From assembly GCA_963732405.1 (NCBI GenBank), contig CAVSZG010000006.1, positions 186,001 through 250,000 of the forward strand: a DNA stretch of 64,000 bases, given 5' to 3'. This DNA comes from JAUIAI01 sp963732405. GTDB taxonomy: Bacteria > Pseudomonadota > Gammaproteobacteria > Burkholderiales > Burkholderiaceae_E. How positions within the stretch are numbered: the stretch's first letter is position 1; each line of letters begins with the position of its first letter. Below, in pieces: positions 8,572-16,941 of the stretch. Both the position numbers and the translations under genes were made by a program. Under the pieces are notes generated by a model that was not told the DNA's origin, did no database searches, and was given only the letters and a program-made list of their open reading frames with translations.

Positions 8572-9615
8572 ATGAACCTTCGTCGTCGCATCACCTCCCT
8601 CGCCGCGCTCGGCACCCTCACGCTGGCCGGCATGGTCGGCCTGACCGGTGTCGCCCAGGCTCAGACCCAGCTCAAGCTGTCCAACTGGGTACCGCCAACC
8701 CATTGGGTGCCCAAGGAAATACTGGTGCGCTGGGGCGACGACGTTCGCACCGCCACCGCCGGCAAGGTCGATGTCAGCATGCTGCCCAAGGCGGTCGGCG
8801 CGCCGCCGCAGCATTGGGAGTTGGCGCGCAAGGGCGTGGCCGACATCACCTGGGGCAACTTCACCTACGAGCCCGAGCGATTCAAGCATCTGTGGTTCGT
8901 CGAGTTGCCCATGATGGGGGCCAATGCCGAAGCCGGCTCGGTCGCGCTGTGGCGTACCTACGAGAACTATCTGGCGAACAATGATGCGTTCAAGGGCGTT
9001 GTCGTGCTGGGCGTGGCCATGTTCGGTGGCGGCCAGTTCCATCATCCGGACAAGCTCATCGATTCGCCCGATGATCTGCAGGGTCAGAAGGTGCGCATGG
9101 GCGGCCCGATCCAGAAGCGGCTGCTCGAGGCGCTGGGAGCCGTGCCGGTGTCGGCACCGGCCACCAAGGCTTACGAGATGCTCGAGGGCGGTGCGATCGA
9201 TGCGTCGCTGCATCCCATTGAGTCGGTCGTCAACTTCCGTCTGGATGGCAAGCTCAAATCGCACAGCATCGTGCCCGAGGGCCTGTATGACGCCGCCTTC
9301 TTTCTGGTGATGAACGAGAAGAAGTTCAAGGCGCTGCCTGAAGCCGAGCAGCAGGCAATGCTCAAGGTATCGGGTGAAGCCTTGTCGCGCCGTTGGGGCA
9401 AGGCCTTCGACGAGCAGAAGCAGGCCGCTGAAGCCAAGATGAAGGCCGATGGTCACCGCTTTGGCAATCCCGATGCCGCCCTGCTGGAGAAGATCCGCGC
9501 CGTGCGCACCGCCATGCTCGCCGATCTGCAGGCGGAGGGCCCGTCCTTCGGTGTACCGGACTACGGCGCGATGGTGGCCTTCTACGAGCAGCAGTACCAG
9601 TCGCTCCTCAAGTAA
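8572..9615 (+). CDS. dctP: TRAP transporter substrate-binding protein (DctP), set 2
   Basis: 347-residue periplasmic receptor. The ATG at 8572 has AGGAG upstream, and the signal peptide ends near GVAQAQTQ. LKLSNWVPPTHWVPKEI opens the mature protein. KVRMGG carries the conserved ligand-binding Arg, and EMLEGGAIDAS is the hinge-domain signature. It lies 22 bp after the amidohydrolase, and the dctQ start follows 22 bp after its stop. With the amidohydrolase and bhcBCD in one operon, the ligand may be an acylated or hydroxylated acidic amino acid, though this is only inferred from context. Confidence 0.93.
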   Translation: MNLRRRITSLAALGTLTLAGMVGLTGVAQAQTQLKLSNWVPPTHWVPKEILVRWGDDVRTATAGKVDVSMLPKAVGAPPQHWELARKGVADITWGNFTYEPERFKHLWFVELPMMGANAEAGSVALWRTYENYLANNDAFKGVVVLGVAMFGGGQFHHPDKLIDSPDDLQGQKVRMGGPIQKRLLEALGAVPVSAPATKAYEMLEGGAIDASLHPIESVVNFRLDGKLKSHSIVPEGLYDAAFFLVMNEKKFKALPEAEQQAMLKVSGEALSRRWGKAFDEQKQAAEAKMKADGHRFGNPDAALLEKIRAVRTAMLADLQAEGPSFGVPDYGAMVAFYEQQYQSLLK

Positions 9616-9637
9616 ACACCGATCAGGAGAGACCATC

Positions 9638-10135
9638 GTGGCAATCGCAACGCGTTTCGGGATGGCGGTCCAGCAGTTGGTCAACACCGTCCTGGTGGCC
9701 AGCCTGAGCCTCATGGTCCTGCTGACTTTCGTGGATGTGGTCGGACGCCGGGTATTCAACAAACCGGTGTTCGGCGCCAATGACCTGACCGAGCACCTGA
9801 TGGCCGTGATCATTTTCGCCGGCCTGCCGCTGCTCACGGCCCGTCGTGGCCACCTGAGCATCGACCTGTTCGATACCTGGCTGCTGCAACCCGGCCTGCG
9901 TGCCTGGCACAAACTGGTCGATGTTCTGATCGCGGCGGTGCTGGGCCTGATCGCCTGGCAGTACTTCCTGTCGGTGGAAGAGGCGCAGGCGATCAGCGAA
10001 GTGAGTCCGGCGCTGACCATCCCGCGCGCCTGGAGTTATGCCTTCATGTCGGCCACCTGCGCGATTGCCGCCGTGGCCGCACTACTCGTGGGGCCACCCC
10101 GGCATCACGCTCACACTGAGGAGTTCGCGCCATGA
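9638..10135 (+). CDS. dctQ: TRAP transporter small permease (DctQ), set 2
   Basis: 165 residues from a GTG start with AGGAGAG upstream. Four hydrophobic segments are visible. The second, ANDLTEHLMAVIIFAGLPLL, is typical of DctQ, as is the RRGHLSIDLFDTWL stretch that follows. The last four bases overlap the ATG of dctM (ATGA), so translation is coupled. An open frame runs further upstream through the end of dctP in another frame and was not used. The protein forms the membrane complex with DctM and contributes to the channel's interaction with DctP. Confidence 0.92.
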   Translation: MAIATRFGMAVQQLVNTVLVASLSLMVLLTFVDVVGRRVFNKPVFGANDLTEHLMAVIIFAGLPLLTARRGHLSIDLFDTWLLQPGLRAWHKLVDVLIAAVLGLIAWQYFLSVEEAQAISEVSPALTIPRAWSYAFMSATCAIAAVAALLVGPPRHHAHTEEFAP

Positions 10136-11424
10136 CCTTCGGCATCGTCTGTCTGGCCCTTGTGTTGCTGCTGGCCTTCCTGCGGGTCCCGCTGGGGTTT
10201 GCGCTGCTCACGGTGTCGATCGGTGGCATCAGTTATGTCAACAGCTTTGAGGCGGCGCGCACCCTGATCCCGCTGACCCTGACCGAATCGGTCTTTTCCT
10301 ATGAGCTGGCCGTGGTGCCGTTGTTCATTCTGATGGGCGACGTGTTGTCGCGCACCGGCATCTCGCATGACTTGTTTCGCGCGGCCAATGCCTTTCTGGG
10401 GTCGGTGCGCGGCGGGCTGGCGCTGGCCACGATGGTCACCTGTGGCGGCTTCGCGGCCGTCTGCGGATCGAGCTTTGCAACCGCCTCCACGATGTCGAAG
10501 GTGGCGTATCCGAGCATGCAGAAATACGGCTACTCGGATCAACTCGCGTCGGCCACGATTGCGGCCGGGGGCACGCTGGGCATTCTGATTCCGCCCTCGA
10601 TCATTCTGGTGATCTACGGCATTCTCACGCAACAGAACATCGGCGAATTGTTCATTGCCGGCGTGCTGCCGGGATTGCTCGGGCTCGCCTTGTACATGGT
10701 GGCGATCGCCGTGGTGGCCTGGTACCGACCCGAGCAGGCGCCACGCGGCGAGCGCGCCAGTGCCGCCGAACGCTGGCAGTCGCTGGCCGGTGTCTGGCCC
10801 TTCTTCGTGCTGTTCCTGCTCATCTTCGGCGGACTCTATCTGGGCTGGTTCACGCCCACCGAGGCCGGTGGCATCGGTGCCGGTGGCGCCCTGATCATTG
10901 CCACGATGCAGTCTCGGCTGGGCTGGCGGCGGTTTTACGAGACGCTGCTGGCGACGGCCCTGACCTCGGTCATGCTCTACACGGTGTTGTTCGGCGCCAT
11001 GTTGTTCTCGCAGCTCATCTCGTTTTCCGGGCTGGCTGACGGATTGCTCGAGCTTGTGCAGTCTTCGGGCTTGTCCAGGACGGGGGTGTTAGTGGCGATT
11101 TTGGCGGTGTTTCTCGCGCTGGGCTGCGTGATGGACTCGATGGCCATTATCCTGATCTTCGTGCCCTTGTTCGCTCCCACGCTGGTCGCTCAGGGCTATG
11201 ACCTGGTCTGGTTCGGCATCATTGTCGTCGTGCTCACCGAGATCGGGCTGATCACGCCGCCGATCGGCATGAACGTGTTCGTGCTCAAGGCCAATCTGCC
11301 GCAGGTACCCGTGGGCACCATCTTTCGTGGGCTGATACCCTTCATTGCGGCCGATCTGGTGCGGCTCGGGCTGCTGGTGGCCTTTCCCGCGATCTCACTC
11401 ATTCTCGTGCAACTGACCCGATAA
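10132..11424 (+). CDS. dctM: TRAP transporter large permease (DctM), set 2
   Basis: 430-residue multi-spanning sodium-coupled transport subunit. Landmarks are VVPLFILMGDVLSRTGIS near residue 63, CGGFAAVCGSSFATAST, AAGGTLGILIPPSIILVIYG and FTPTEAGGIGAGGAL, and near the end LITPPIGMNVFVLKA. It overlaps dctQ by four bases and is followed, after a 67-bp gap with a TTGGAG ribosome site, by bhcB. The gap holds no obvious terminator, so transport and catabolic genes are probably on one transcript. Confidence 0.95.
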   Translation: MTFGIVCLALVLLLAFLRVPLGFALLTVSIGGISYVNSFEAARTLIPLTLTESVFSYELAVVPLFILMGDVLSRTGISHDLFRAANAFLGSVRGGLALATMVTCGGFAAVCGSSFATASTMSKVAYPSMQKYGYSDQLASATIAAGGTLGILIPPSIILVIYGILTQQNIGELFIAGVLPGLLGLALYMVAIAVVAWYRPEQAPRGERASAAERWQSLAGVWPFFVLFLLIFGGLYLGWFTPTEAGGIGAGGALIIATMQSRLGWRRFYETLLATALTSVMLYTVLFGAMLFSQLISFSGLADGLLELVQSSGLSRTGVLVAILAVFLALGCVMDSMAIILIFVPLFAPTLVAQGYDLVWFGIIVVVLTEIGLITPPIGMNVFVLKANLPQVPVGTIFRGLIPFIAADLVRLGLLVAFPAISLILVQLTR

Positions 11425-11491
11425 CCCGGGCCAGGCGACGCCTCACCCGGTGTCATGCCGGGGCGGCCCGACAACCATTGGAGTTCTACTC

Positions 11492-12445
11492 ATGATCATT
11501 CCAGGCATTGACGATATGCTGGCCGCGCATGAGCGGATCAAACCGCACATCCGTCGCACGCCCGTGCTCACCTCGGACTATCTGGACCAGTTGTCCGGTG
11601 CCCGCTTGTTCTTCAAGTGCGAGAACCTTCAGGAGGCCGGTGCCTTCAAGGTGCGTGGCGCCACCAATGCGGTGTTTGGCCTGTCGGCCGGGCAGGCCGG
11701 CAAAGGCGTGGCCACCCATTCCTCTGGCAACCATGCCTTGTCGCTGTCCTGGGCAGCGGGCCGGCGCGGCATCCCCTGCCATGTGGTGATGCCGCATACC
11801 GCACCGCAGGCCAAAAAAGACGCCGTGCGACGCTTCGGCGGCATGATCACCGAGTGCGAGCCCTCGACGACCTCTCGGGAGGCGGTGTTTGCCCGCGTGC
11901 AGTCGGCCAGTGGCGCCGAGTTCGTCCACCCCTACAACGACCCGAGAGTGATCGCGGGTCAGGCCACCTGCGCCCACGAACTGATCGAGCAGGTCGACTC
12001 GCTGCAGGTTGTGATGGCGCCCATCGGTGGCGGGGGCATGATCTCCGGCACCTGTCTCACGCTGGCCCGTCTGGCGCCGCAGATCCAGGTCTTTGCCGCC
12101 GAACCCGAACAGGCCGATGATGCCCGACGCAGCTTCAAGGCCGGCCATATCATTGCCGATGATGCGCCGGTGACCGTGGCCGACGGGCTCAAGGTGCCGC
12201 TCAAGGAACTGACCTGGCATTTCGTGCAGCGTCATGTGACGGATATTCTGACCGCCTCCGAGCAGGACATCATCGATGCGATGAAGCTCGCCTGGAAGCA
12301 TCTGCGTCTGGTGATCGAGCCGTCGTCGGCGGTGCCGCTCGCCGTCATTCTGAAGCACAGGGATCGCTTCGCCGGCAAACGGCTGGGCGTCATCGTCACG
12401 GGTGGCAACGTCGATCTGGACACGCTGCCCTGGATCCAACACTGA
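11492..12445 (+). CDS. bhcB: Beta-hydroxyaspartate dehydratase-like PLP enzyme (BhcB-like)
   Basis: 317-residue fold-type II PLP enzyme of the serine racemase/threonine dehydratase family. Lys53 in GAFKVRGATNA is the Schiff-base residue, SSGNHA (77-82) is the phosphate/substrate loop, and IGGGGMISG (from 178) binds the PLP phosphate. Family knowledge: BhcB converts beta-hydroxyaspartate to iminosuccinate in the beta-hydroxyaspartate cycle. The assignment rests on the next two genes, which read as BhcC and BhcD in the order known from Paracoccus. Alternatives are threo-3-hydroxyaspartate ammonia-lyase, threonine dehydratase, or EutB of ectoine clusters. The ATG at 11492 is preferred over an upstream in-frame codon because of its ribosome site. 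Confidence 0.8.
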   Translation: MIIPGIDDMLAAHERIKPHIRRTPVLTSDYLDQLSGARLFFKCENLQEAGAFKVRGATNAVFGLSAGQAGKGVATHSSGNHALSLSWAAGRRGIPCHVVMPHTAPQAKKDAVRRFGGMITECEPSTTSREAVFARVQSASGAEFVHPYNDPRVIAGQATCAHELIEQVDSLQVVMAPIGGGGMISGTCLTLARLAPQIQVFAAEPEQADDARRSFKAGHIIADDAPVTVADGLKVPLKELTWHFVQRHVTDILTASEQDIIDAMKLAWKHLRLVIEPSSAVPLAVILKHRDRFAGKRLGVIVTGGNVDLDTLPWIQH

Positions 12446-12456
12446 GGAGAACCATC

Positions 12457-13623
12457 ATGAATCAACAAACCGCCTTTGAAGCGCTGGACGTGGGCTTTGA
12501 TGTGCCCGCGGTTCCCGGCATGGCCGAGGCCGACATCCAGACGCCGTGTCTCGTGCTGGACCTGGATGCGCTCGAGCGCAATATTCGCAAGATGGGCGAC
12601 TATGCCGCAAGTCATGGCATGCGCCACCGGGTTCACGGCAAGATGCACAAGTCGGTCGATGTGGCCAGACTGCAGGAGCGATTGGGTGGTGCCGTGGGCG
12701 TGTGCTGCCAGAAGGTGTCGGAGGCCGAGGTCTTCGCCCGCGGCGGCATCAAGGATATTCTCGTGTCCAACGAGGTGCGCGACCCGGCCAAGATCGATCG
12801 TCTGGCGCGCCTGCCCAAGGCCTATGGTTGCCGGCTGATCACCTGCGTGGACGATATCGGCAATGTGGCCGAGTTGTCGGCGGCTGCCACCCGGCACGGC
12901 AGCACGATCGAATGTTTCGTTGAAATGGATGTGGGCGCGGGACGCTGCGGCGTGATCGGCGCCGATCAGGTCGTCAAGATCGCCAAAGCGATAGCTGCGG
13001 CACCGGGGCTCAAGTTCACGGGCATCCAGGCCTATCAGGGTGCCATGCAGCATCTGGACCAATTCGAGGCGCGCAAGGCCAAGCTGGAGGCGGCCATCGC
13101 CATGGTCCAGGCGGCCGTGGATGCCTTGACGGCCGTGGGCTTGGCGCCGGAGCTGGTCTCGGGTGGTGGCACGGGCAGCTATTACTTCGAATCGTCGTCG
13201 GGGGTGTACAACGAATTGCAGTGCGGTTCCTATGCCTTCATGGATGCCGACTATGGCCGCATTCTCGATCGGAATGGACAACGCATCGACCAGGGAGAAT
13301 GGGAGAATGCCTTTTTCATTCTCACCCAGGTGATGAGCCATGCCAAGGCGGACAAGGCCATCTGTGACGCCGGGCTCAAGGCCCAGTCGGTGGACAGCGG
13401 ACTGCCCATGATCTTCGGGCGCACGGATGTCGAATACGTCAAGTGCTCCGATGAGCATGGCGTGATCGCGGATCCGAAGGGCGTGCTCAAGGTGGGCGAG
13501 AAACTCAGACTGGTTCCCGGCCATTGTGATCCGACGGCCAATATTCATGACTGGTATGTGGGCGTGAGAAACGGCAAAGTCGAGGTGGTCTGGCCGGTGT
13601 CCGCGCGCGGCAAGGCGTACTGA
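12457..13623 (+). CDS. bhcC: 3-hydroxy-D-aspartate aldolase (BhcC-like, D-threonine aldolase family)
   Basis: 388 residues of the alanine-racemase-fold D-threonine aldolase/DSD1 family. Lys62 in HGKMHKS is the probable PLP lysine. The C-terminal HCDPTANIHDWYVGV places His356 and Asp358 as divalent-metal ligands. BhcC condenses glycine with glyoxylate to beta-hydroxyaspartate; the reaction is reversible, so the same enzyme can cleave hydroxyaspartate. Openings such as IQTPCLVLDLDALERNI, KVSEAEVFARGGIKDILVSN and FVEMDVGAGRCG agree closely with my recollection of Paracoccus BhcC. An AGGAG site precedes the ATG, 11 bp after bhcB. No regulatory feature lies inside the operon. Confidence 0.85.
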   Translation: MNQQTAFEALDVGFDVPAVPGMAEADIQTPCLVLDLDALERNIRKMGDYAASHGMRHRVHGKMHKSVDVARLQERLGGAVGVCCQKVSEAEVFARGGIKDILVSNEVRDPAKIDRLARLPKAYGCRLITCVDDIGNVAELSAAATRHGSTIECFVEMDVGAGRCGVIGADQVVKIAKAIAAAPGLKFTGIQAYQGAMQHLDQFEARKAKLEAAIAMVQAAVDALTAVGLAPELVSGGGTGSYYFESSSGVYNELQCGSYAFMDADYGRILDRNGQRIDQGEWENAFFILTQVMSHAKADKAICDAGLKAQSVDSGLPMIFGRTDVEYVKCSDEHGVIADPKGVLKVGEKLRLVPGHCDPTANIHDWYVGVRNGKVEVVWPVSARGKAY

Positions 13624-13648
13624 ATTCACCAACAGGAGATCACGCCAT

Positions 13649-14617
13649 ATGGTCATCGTGCCGGAAAACCAGATCGCCGGGCTGATCACCGAGCAGACCG
13701 CCTTTGACGCGGTCGAGGCGGTGTTCAAGGCCATGGCGTCGGGCGAGGCGTACAACTTTCCCGTGGTACGCGAGGCCATCGGCCACCAGGATGCGCTCTA
13801 TGGTTTCAAGGGTGGCTTCGATCGCAGCGGCATGGCCCTGGGGCTCAAGGCTGGCGGGTATTGGCCGCACAACCTGGAAACGCGCGGGCTCATCAATCAT
13901 CAGTCCAGCGTGTTCCTGTTCGACCCCGATACGGGGCGGGTGCAGGCGATAGTGGGCGGCAATCTGCTCACCGCCTTGCGCACCGCCGCCGCCTCATCGG
14001 TGTCGATCAAGTATCTGGCGCGTCCCGACGCCCGGGTGCTGGGCATGATCGGCGCCGGCCATCAGTCCCATTTCCAGCTTCGTGCAGCGGCCAGGCAGCG
14101 CTCATTCGACAAGGTGGTGGCCTGGAATCTGCATCCGCAGATGTTGCCCGCCCTGGGCGAGACGGCGGCGTCGCTCGGGCTGCCGTTCGAGGTGGTGTCG
14201 CTGCCCGAGCTGGGTGCAAAGGCCGATGTGATCATCAGCATCACCTCCGCGTTTTCGCCCTCGCTCATGAATGAACACGTGCGCGACGGCGTGCATCTGG
14301 CCTGCATGGGTACCGATACCCGGGGCAAACAGGAGGTGGAGGCGGCACTGCTGGGGCGCGCCACGGTGTTCGCCGACGAAGTCGCCCAGTCGGTCGAAAT
14401 CGGCGAAGCGCAGCATGCGGTATCGGCCGGGCTGATCACGCGCGACGATATCGTGCCGATCGGCGCCGTGATCAATGGCAGCCATCCGGGTCGCACGAGT
14501 GCCGGGCAGATCACGGTGTTCGATGGCACCGGTGTCGGCCTGCAGGATCTCGCCGTCGCCGCAGCGGCGGTTCGGCTGGCGATCGAGCGCGGCTCGGCGA
14601 TCCACGTCGAGTGTTAG
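13649..14617 (+). CDS. bhcD: Iminosuccinate reductase (BhcD-like, ornithine cyclodeaminase family)
   Basis: 322 residues of the ornithine cyclodeaminase/mu-crystallin family. The Rossmann motif is MIGAGHQS near residue 132, and GGNLLTALRTAAASSVS precedes it. In the beta-hydroxyaspartate cycle BhcD reduces iminosuccinate to aspartate with NADH, closing the cycle. Phrases such as REAIGHQDALYGFK and LKAGGYWPHNLETRGLINHQ look BhcD-specific rather than like ornithine cyclodeaminase or EutC. AGGAG precedes the ATG, 25 bp after bhcC. A GC-rich inverted repeat without a T-run follows the stop, so readthrough into the P450 gene cannot be excluded. Confidence 0.82.
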   Translation: MVIVPENQIAGLITEQTAFDAVEAVFKAMASGEAYNFPVVREAIGHQDALYGFKGGFDRSGMALGLKAGGYWPHNLETRGLINHQSSVFLFDPDTGRVQAIVGGNLLTALRTAAASSVSIKYLARPDARVLGMIGAGHQSHFQLRAAARQRSFDKVVAWNLHPQMLPALGETAASLGLPFEVVSLPELGAKADVIISITSAFSPSLMNEHVRDGVHLACMGTDTRGKQEVEAALLGRATVFADEVAQSVEIGEAQHAVSAGLITRDDIVPIGAVINGSHPGRTSAGQITVFDGTGVGLQDLAVAAAAVRLAIERGSAIHVEC

Positions 14618-14721
14618 CGCAGGCGGCCCGGCCTGCCGGGTCGTGATCGCCGGGCTGGTCGTCTGATCGGGGCGGCGCGGGTTACACTCGTCAGGCGCCC
14701 AACGGATTCCGACATCGACCC

Positions 14722-15957
14722 ATGAATGATCCTGCTGCCACCGTGGCCGCCCTGCCACTCGACTCGATCGATGTGAGCGATGCCTATCTGTTCCGAGACG
14801 ACACGATCGGCCACTACTTTGCCCGCCTGCGCCGCGAAGACCCGGTTCACTATTGCGCGCAGAGCCGCTTCGGTCCGTTCTGGTCGATCACGCGGTTCAG
14901 GGATATCCAACAGGTCGAACTCAACCATTCGGTGTTTTCGTCCGATGCCGCGCTCGGCGGCATTGCGCTGTTTGAAGCTCCGCCCGAAGAAAACTGGCCG
15001 AGTTTCATCGCCATGGATCCGCCCGAGCATGATGAGCAACGACGAACGGTGGCTCCGATCGCGGCGGCCGATGCGCTGGTGCGCTTCGAATCGCTGATCC
15101 GCACCCGGGTCACGCAGATTCTGGACGGCCTGCCGCGCGATGAACCCTTCGACTGGGTGGAGCGGGTATCGATCGAACTGACCACGCAGATGCTCGCCAC
15201 CTTGTTCGACTTTCCGTTCGAGCAGCGCAGGAAGCTGACCTGGTGGAGCGAGATGGCCACAGGCGATCCGCGCATGAAGGGTCTGGTCACCTCATGGGAA
15301 ATGCGCCGGGAGGAACTGGGCAAGTGTCTCGATGCCTTCACCCGGCTCTGGAATGAGCGGGTCAACGCACCGCCGAGCTTCGATCTCATCTCGATGATGG
15401 CGCATGCCCCGGCCACGCGTCATCTGACGCCCGATGCCTTTCTCGGGAATCTGATCCTGCTCATCGTCGGTGGCAATGACACGACCCGCAATTCGATCAG
15501 CGGCGGCCTGCTCGCCTTGCACCGCTTTCCGCAGGAATGGGCCAAGCTGCGAGCCAATCCATCACTCGTGACCAGCCTGGTCCCCGAGATCATCCGTTGG
15601 CAGACGCCGCTCGCGCACATGCGCCGTACCGCGACGGCCGATGCCGAGGTGGGTGGCAAGATGATCCGCCAAGGCGACAAGCTCGCACTCTGGTATCTGT
15701 CGGCCAACCGGGATGCCGAGGTCATTGACCAGCCCGATCAATTCATCGTCGATCGGGCTCGGCCACGCACCCACCTGTCGTTTGGCTTTGGCATTCATCA
15801 CTGCATGGGCAACCGGATCGCCGAGTTGCAACTGCGGGTGCTGTGGGAGGAGATCCTCGCGCGTGACCTGCGTATCGAGGTGATGGGTGAGCCGGTGCGC
15901 ACGCTGTCCAATTTCGTGCATGGCTTCATATCGATGCCGGTACAGATCCGCACCTGA
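14722..15957 (+). CDS. Cytochrome P450, CYP153-like
   Basis: 411-residue soluble bacterial P450. The I-helix reads LLIVGGNDTTRNS, the K-helix EIIRWQTP, and the haem loop SFGFGIHHCMGNR with Cys361 as axial ligand. VGGNDTTRNS, RWQTPLAHMRRTA and LRVLWEEIL are phrases I associate with the CYP153 family of alkane/fatty-acid terminal hydroxylases. The N-terminus is shorter than in many CYP153s. Class I P450s need a ferredoxin and reductase; neither is adjacent, although the P450 fusion at 17935-20112 carries its own. The gene is co-directional with bhcD after 104 bp and may have its own promoter. Confidence 0.88.
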   Translation: MNDPAATVAALPLDSIDVSDAYLFRDDTIGHYFARLRREDPVHYCAQSRFGPFWSITRFRDIQQVELNHSVFSSDAALGGIALFEAPPEENWPSFIAMDPPEHDEQRRTVAPIAAADALVRFESLIRTRVTQILDGLPRDEPFDWVERVSIELTTQMLATLFDFPFEQRRKLTWWSEMATGDPRMKGLVTSWEMRREELGKCLDAFTRLWNERVNAPPSFDLISMMAHAPATRHLTPDAFLGNLILLIVGGNDTTRNSISGGLLALHRFPQEWAKLRANPSLVTSLVPEIIRWQTPLAHMRRTATADAEVGGKMIRQGDKLALWYLSANRDAEVIDQPDQFIVDRARPRTHLSFGFGIHHCMGNRIAELQLRVLWEEILARDLRIEVMGEPVRTLSNFVHGFISMPVQIRT

Positions 15958-15981
15958 TGCCTGCATAGTCGCGCGCGACGC

Positions 15982-16899
15982 ATGATGACGAAACCCAGCA
16001 TTCGGGCTCAGACGCCGCAGATCGATACCCGTCGCTTTGCGCCGATCGAGCATAATTTTTCCGCGCACCCGGCAATGGCCATGCCGGCGCTGCATGCGTT
16101 GGCCAACCGCCTGGCGGGCGCAGGTCAATGCCGCGGCATTGCGCCCGGGACAACCCAGGGATCGGCATTCAAGCATCACCCGATTGGCCCCGGAAGCCGC
16201 GGCATTGACGCGATTTTTGACAAGATCGATGAGCCTGGCGCCTGGGTCGCGTTGTACAACGTGGAGACTGATCCGGCCTATGCCGACTTTCTCGGTCAGG
16301 TCAGACAGGCCTTCGAGCCTCTGGTCGCTCACCAGCAGTCGGGAATCTACAATGTCGGCGGGTTCATCTTCATCTCGAGCGCGCCGTCGGTGACACCCTT
16401 TCATATCGATCGCGAGAATAATTTCTGGCTACAGGTCAGGGGCAGCAAGACCATCAGCGTGTGGCCTGCGAATGATCCGGCCGTGGTTAGCCAGGAAATT
16501 TGTGAGAAGTTCATTGCGAATCGCGATCTGACCGGCGTCTCCTTGCGTGACGAGATTCGATCCCGCCAGCGCGACTTTCACGTGACCGCGGGTCAGGGGC
16601 TCTACTTCCCGTGTCTGACCCCGCATACGACACGCTGTGAGCCGGCGCCGGGCTCCGGCAAGACTTTGGCGTCGGTCTCCATCGGGGTGGTGTTCTATAG
16701 CGATCAGACCCGGCACCAGGCCAGAGTGTTGGCATTCAACCAATTGCTCCGACGAGCCGCCTTCTCACCACGGCCACCGCACGTCCTGGATGTGGCCAAT
16801 CGAGCACCCCTGGTCGACCGTGCCAAAGCGCTCGGCGGGGCGGCATTCGTCAAGCTGAATTCGGCACTTGGCAGATTCCCGGTGCCACCGGGTCTGTAA
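15982..16899 (+). CDS. JmjC/cupin-8-like putative 2-oxoglutarate Fe(II) oxygenase
   Basis: 305 residues with a double-stranded beta-helix signature in the middle. PFHIDRENNFWLQVRG gives His141-x-Asp143 and CLTPHTT gives His215, the likely iron triad; GLYFPCLTPH is the typical second strand pair. Cupin-8/JmjC-like proteins hydroxylate proteins or small molecules using 2-oxoglutarate and oxygen. It begins 24 bp after the P450 stop, so the two are probably co-transcribed. The C-terminal 90 residues are of unknown function. The specific substrate is unknown. The second ATG at 15985 is an equally possible start. Confidence 0.72.
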   Translation: MMTKPSIRAQTPQIDTRRFAPIEHNFSAHPAMAMPALHALANRLAGAGQCRGIAPGTTQGSAFKHHPIGPGSRGIDAIFDKIDEPGAWVALYNVETDPAYADFLGQVRQAFEPLVAHQQSGIYNVGGFIFISSAPSVTPFHIDRENNFWLQVRGSKTISVWPANDPAVVSQEICEKFIANRDLTGVSLRDEIRSRQRDFHVTAGQGLYFPCLTPHTTRCEPAPGSGKTLASVSIGVVFYSDQTRHQARVLAFNQLLRRAAFSPRPPHVLDVANRAPLVDRAKALGGAAFVKLNSALGRFPVPPGL

Positions 16900-16941
16900 C
16901 GGCTCAACTCATCCGGGCCAAACGGCACGCGCCGATAACGA

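Noticed and set aside
11492..14617. EutB/EutC ectoine degradation genes
   Set aside because: The aldolase between them and the absence of DoeA/DoeB-type genes fit the beta-hydroxyaspartate cycle better; kept only as an alternative.
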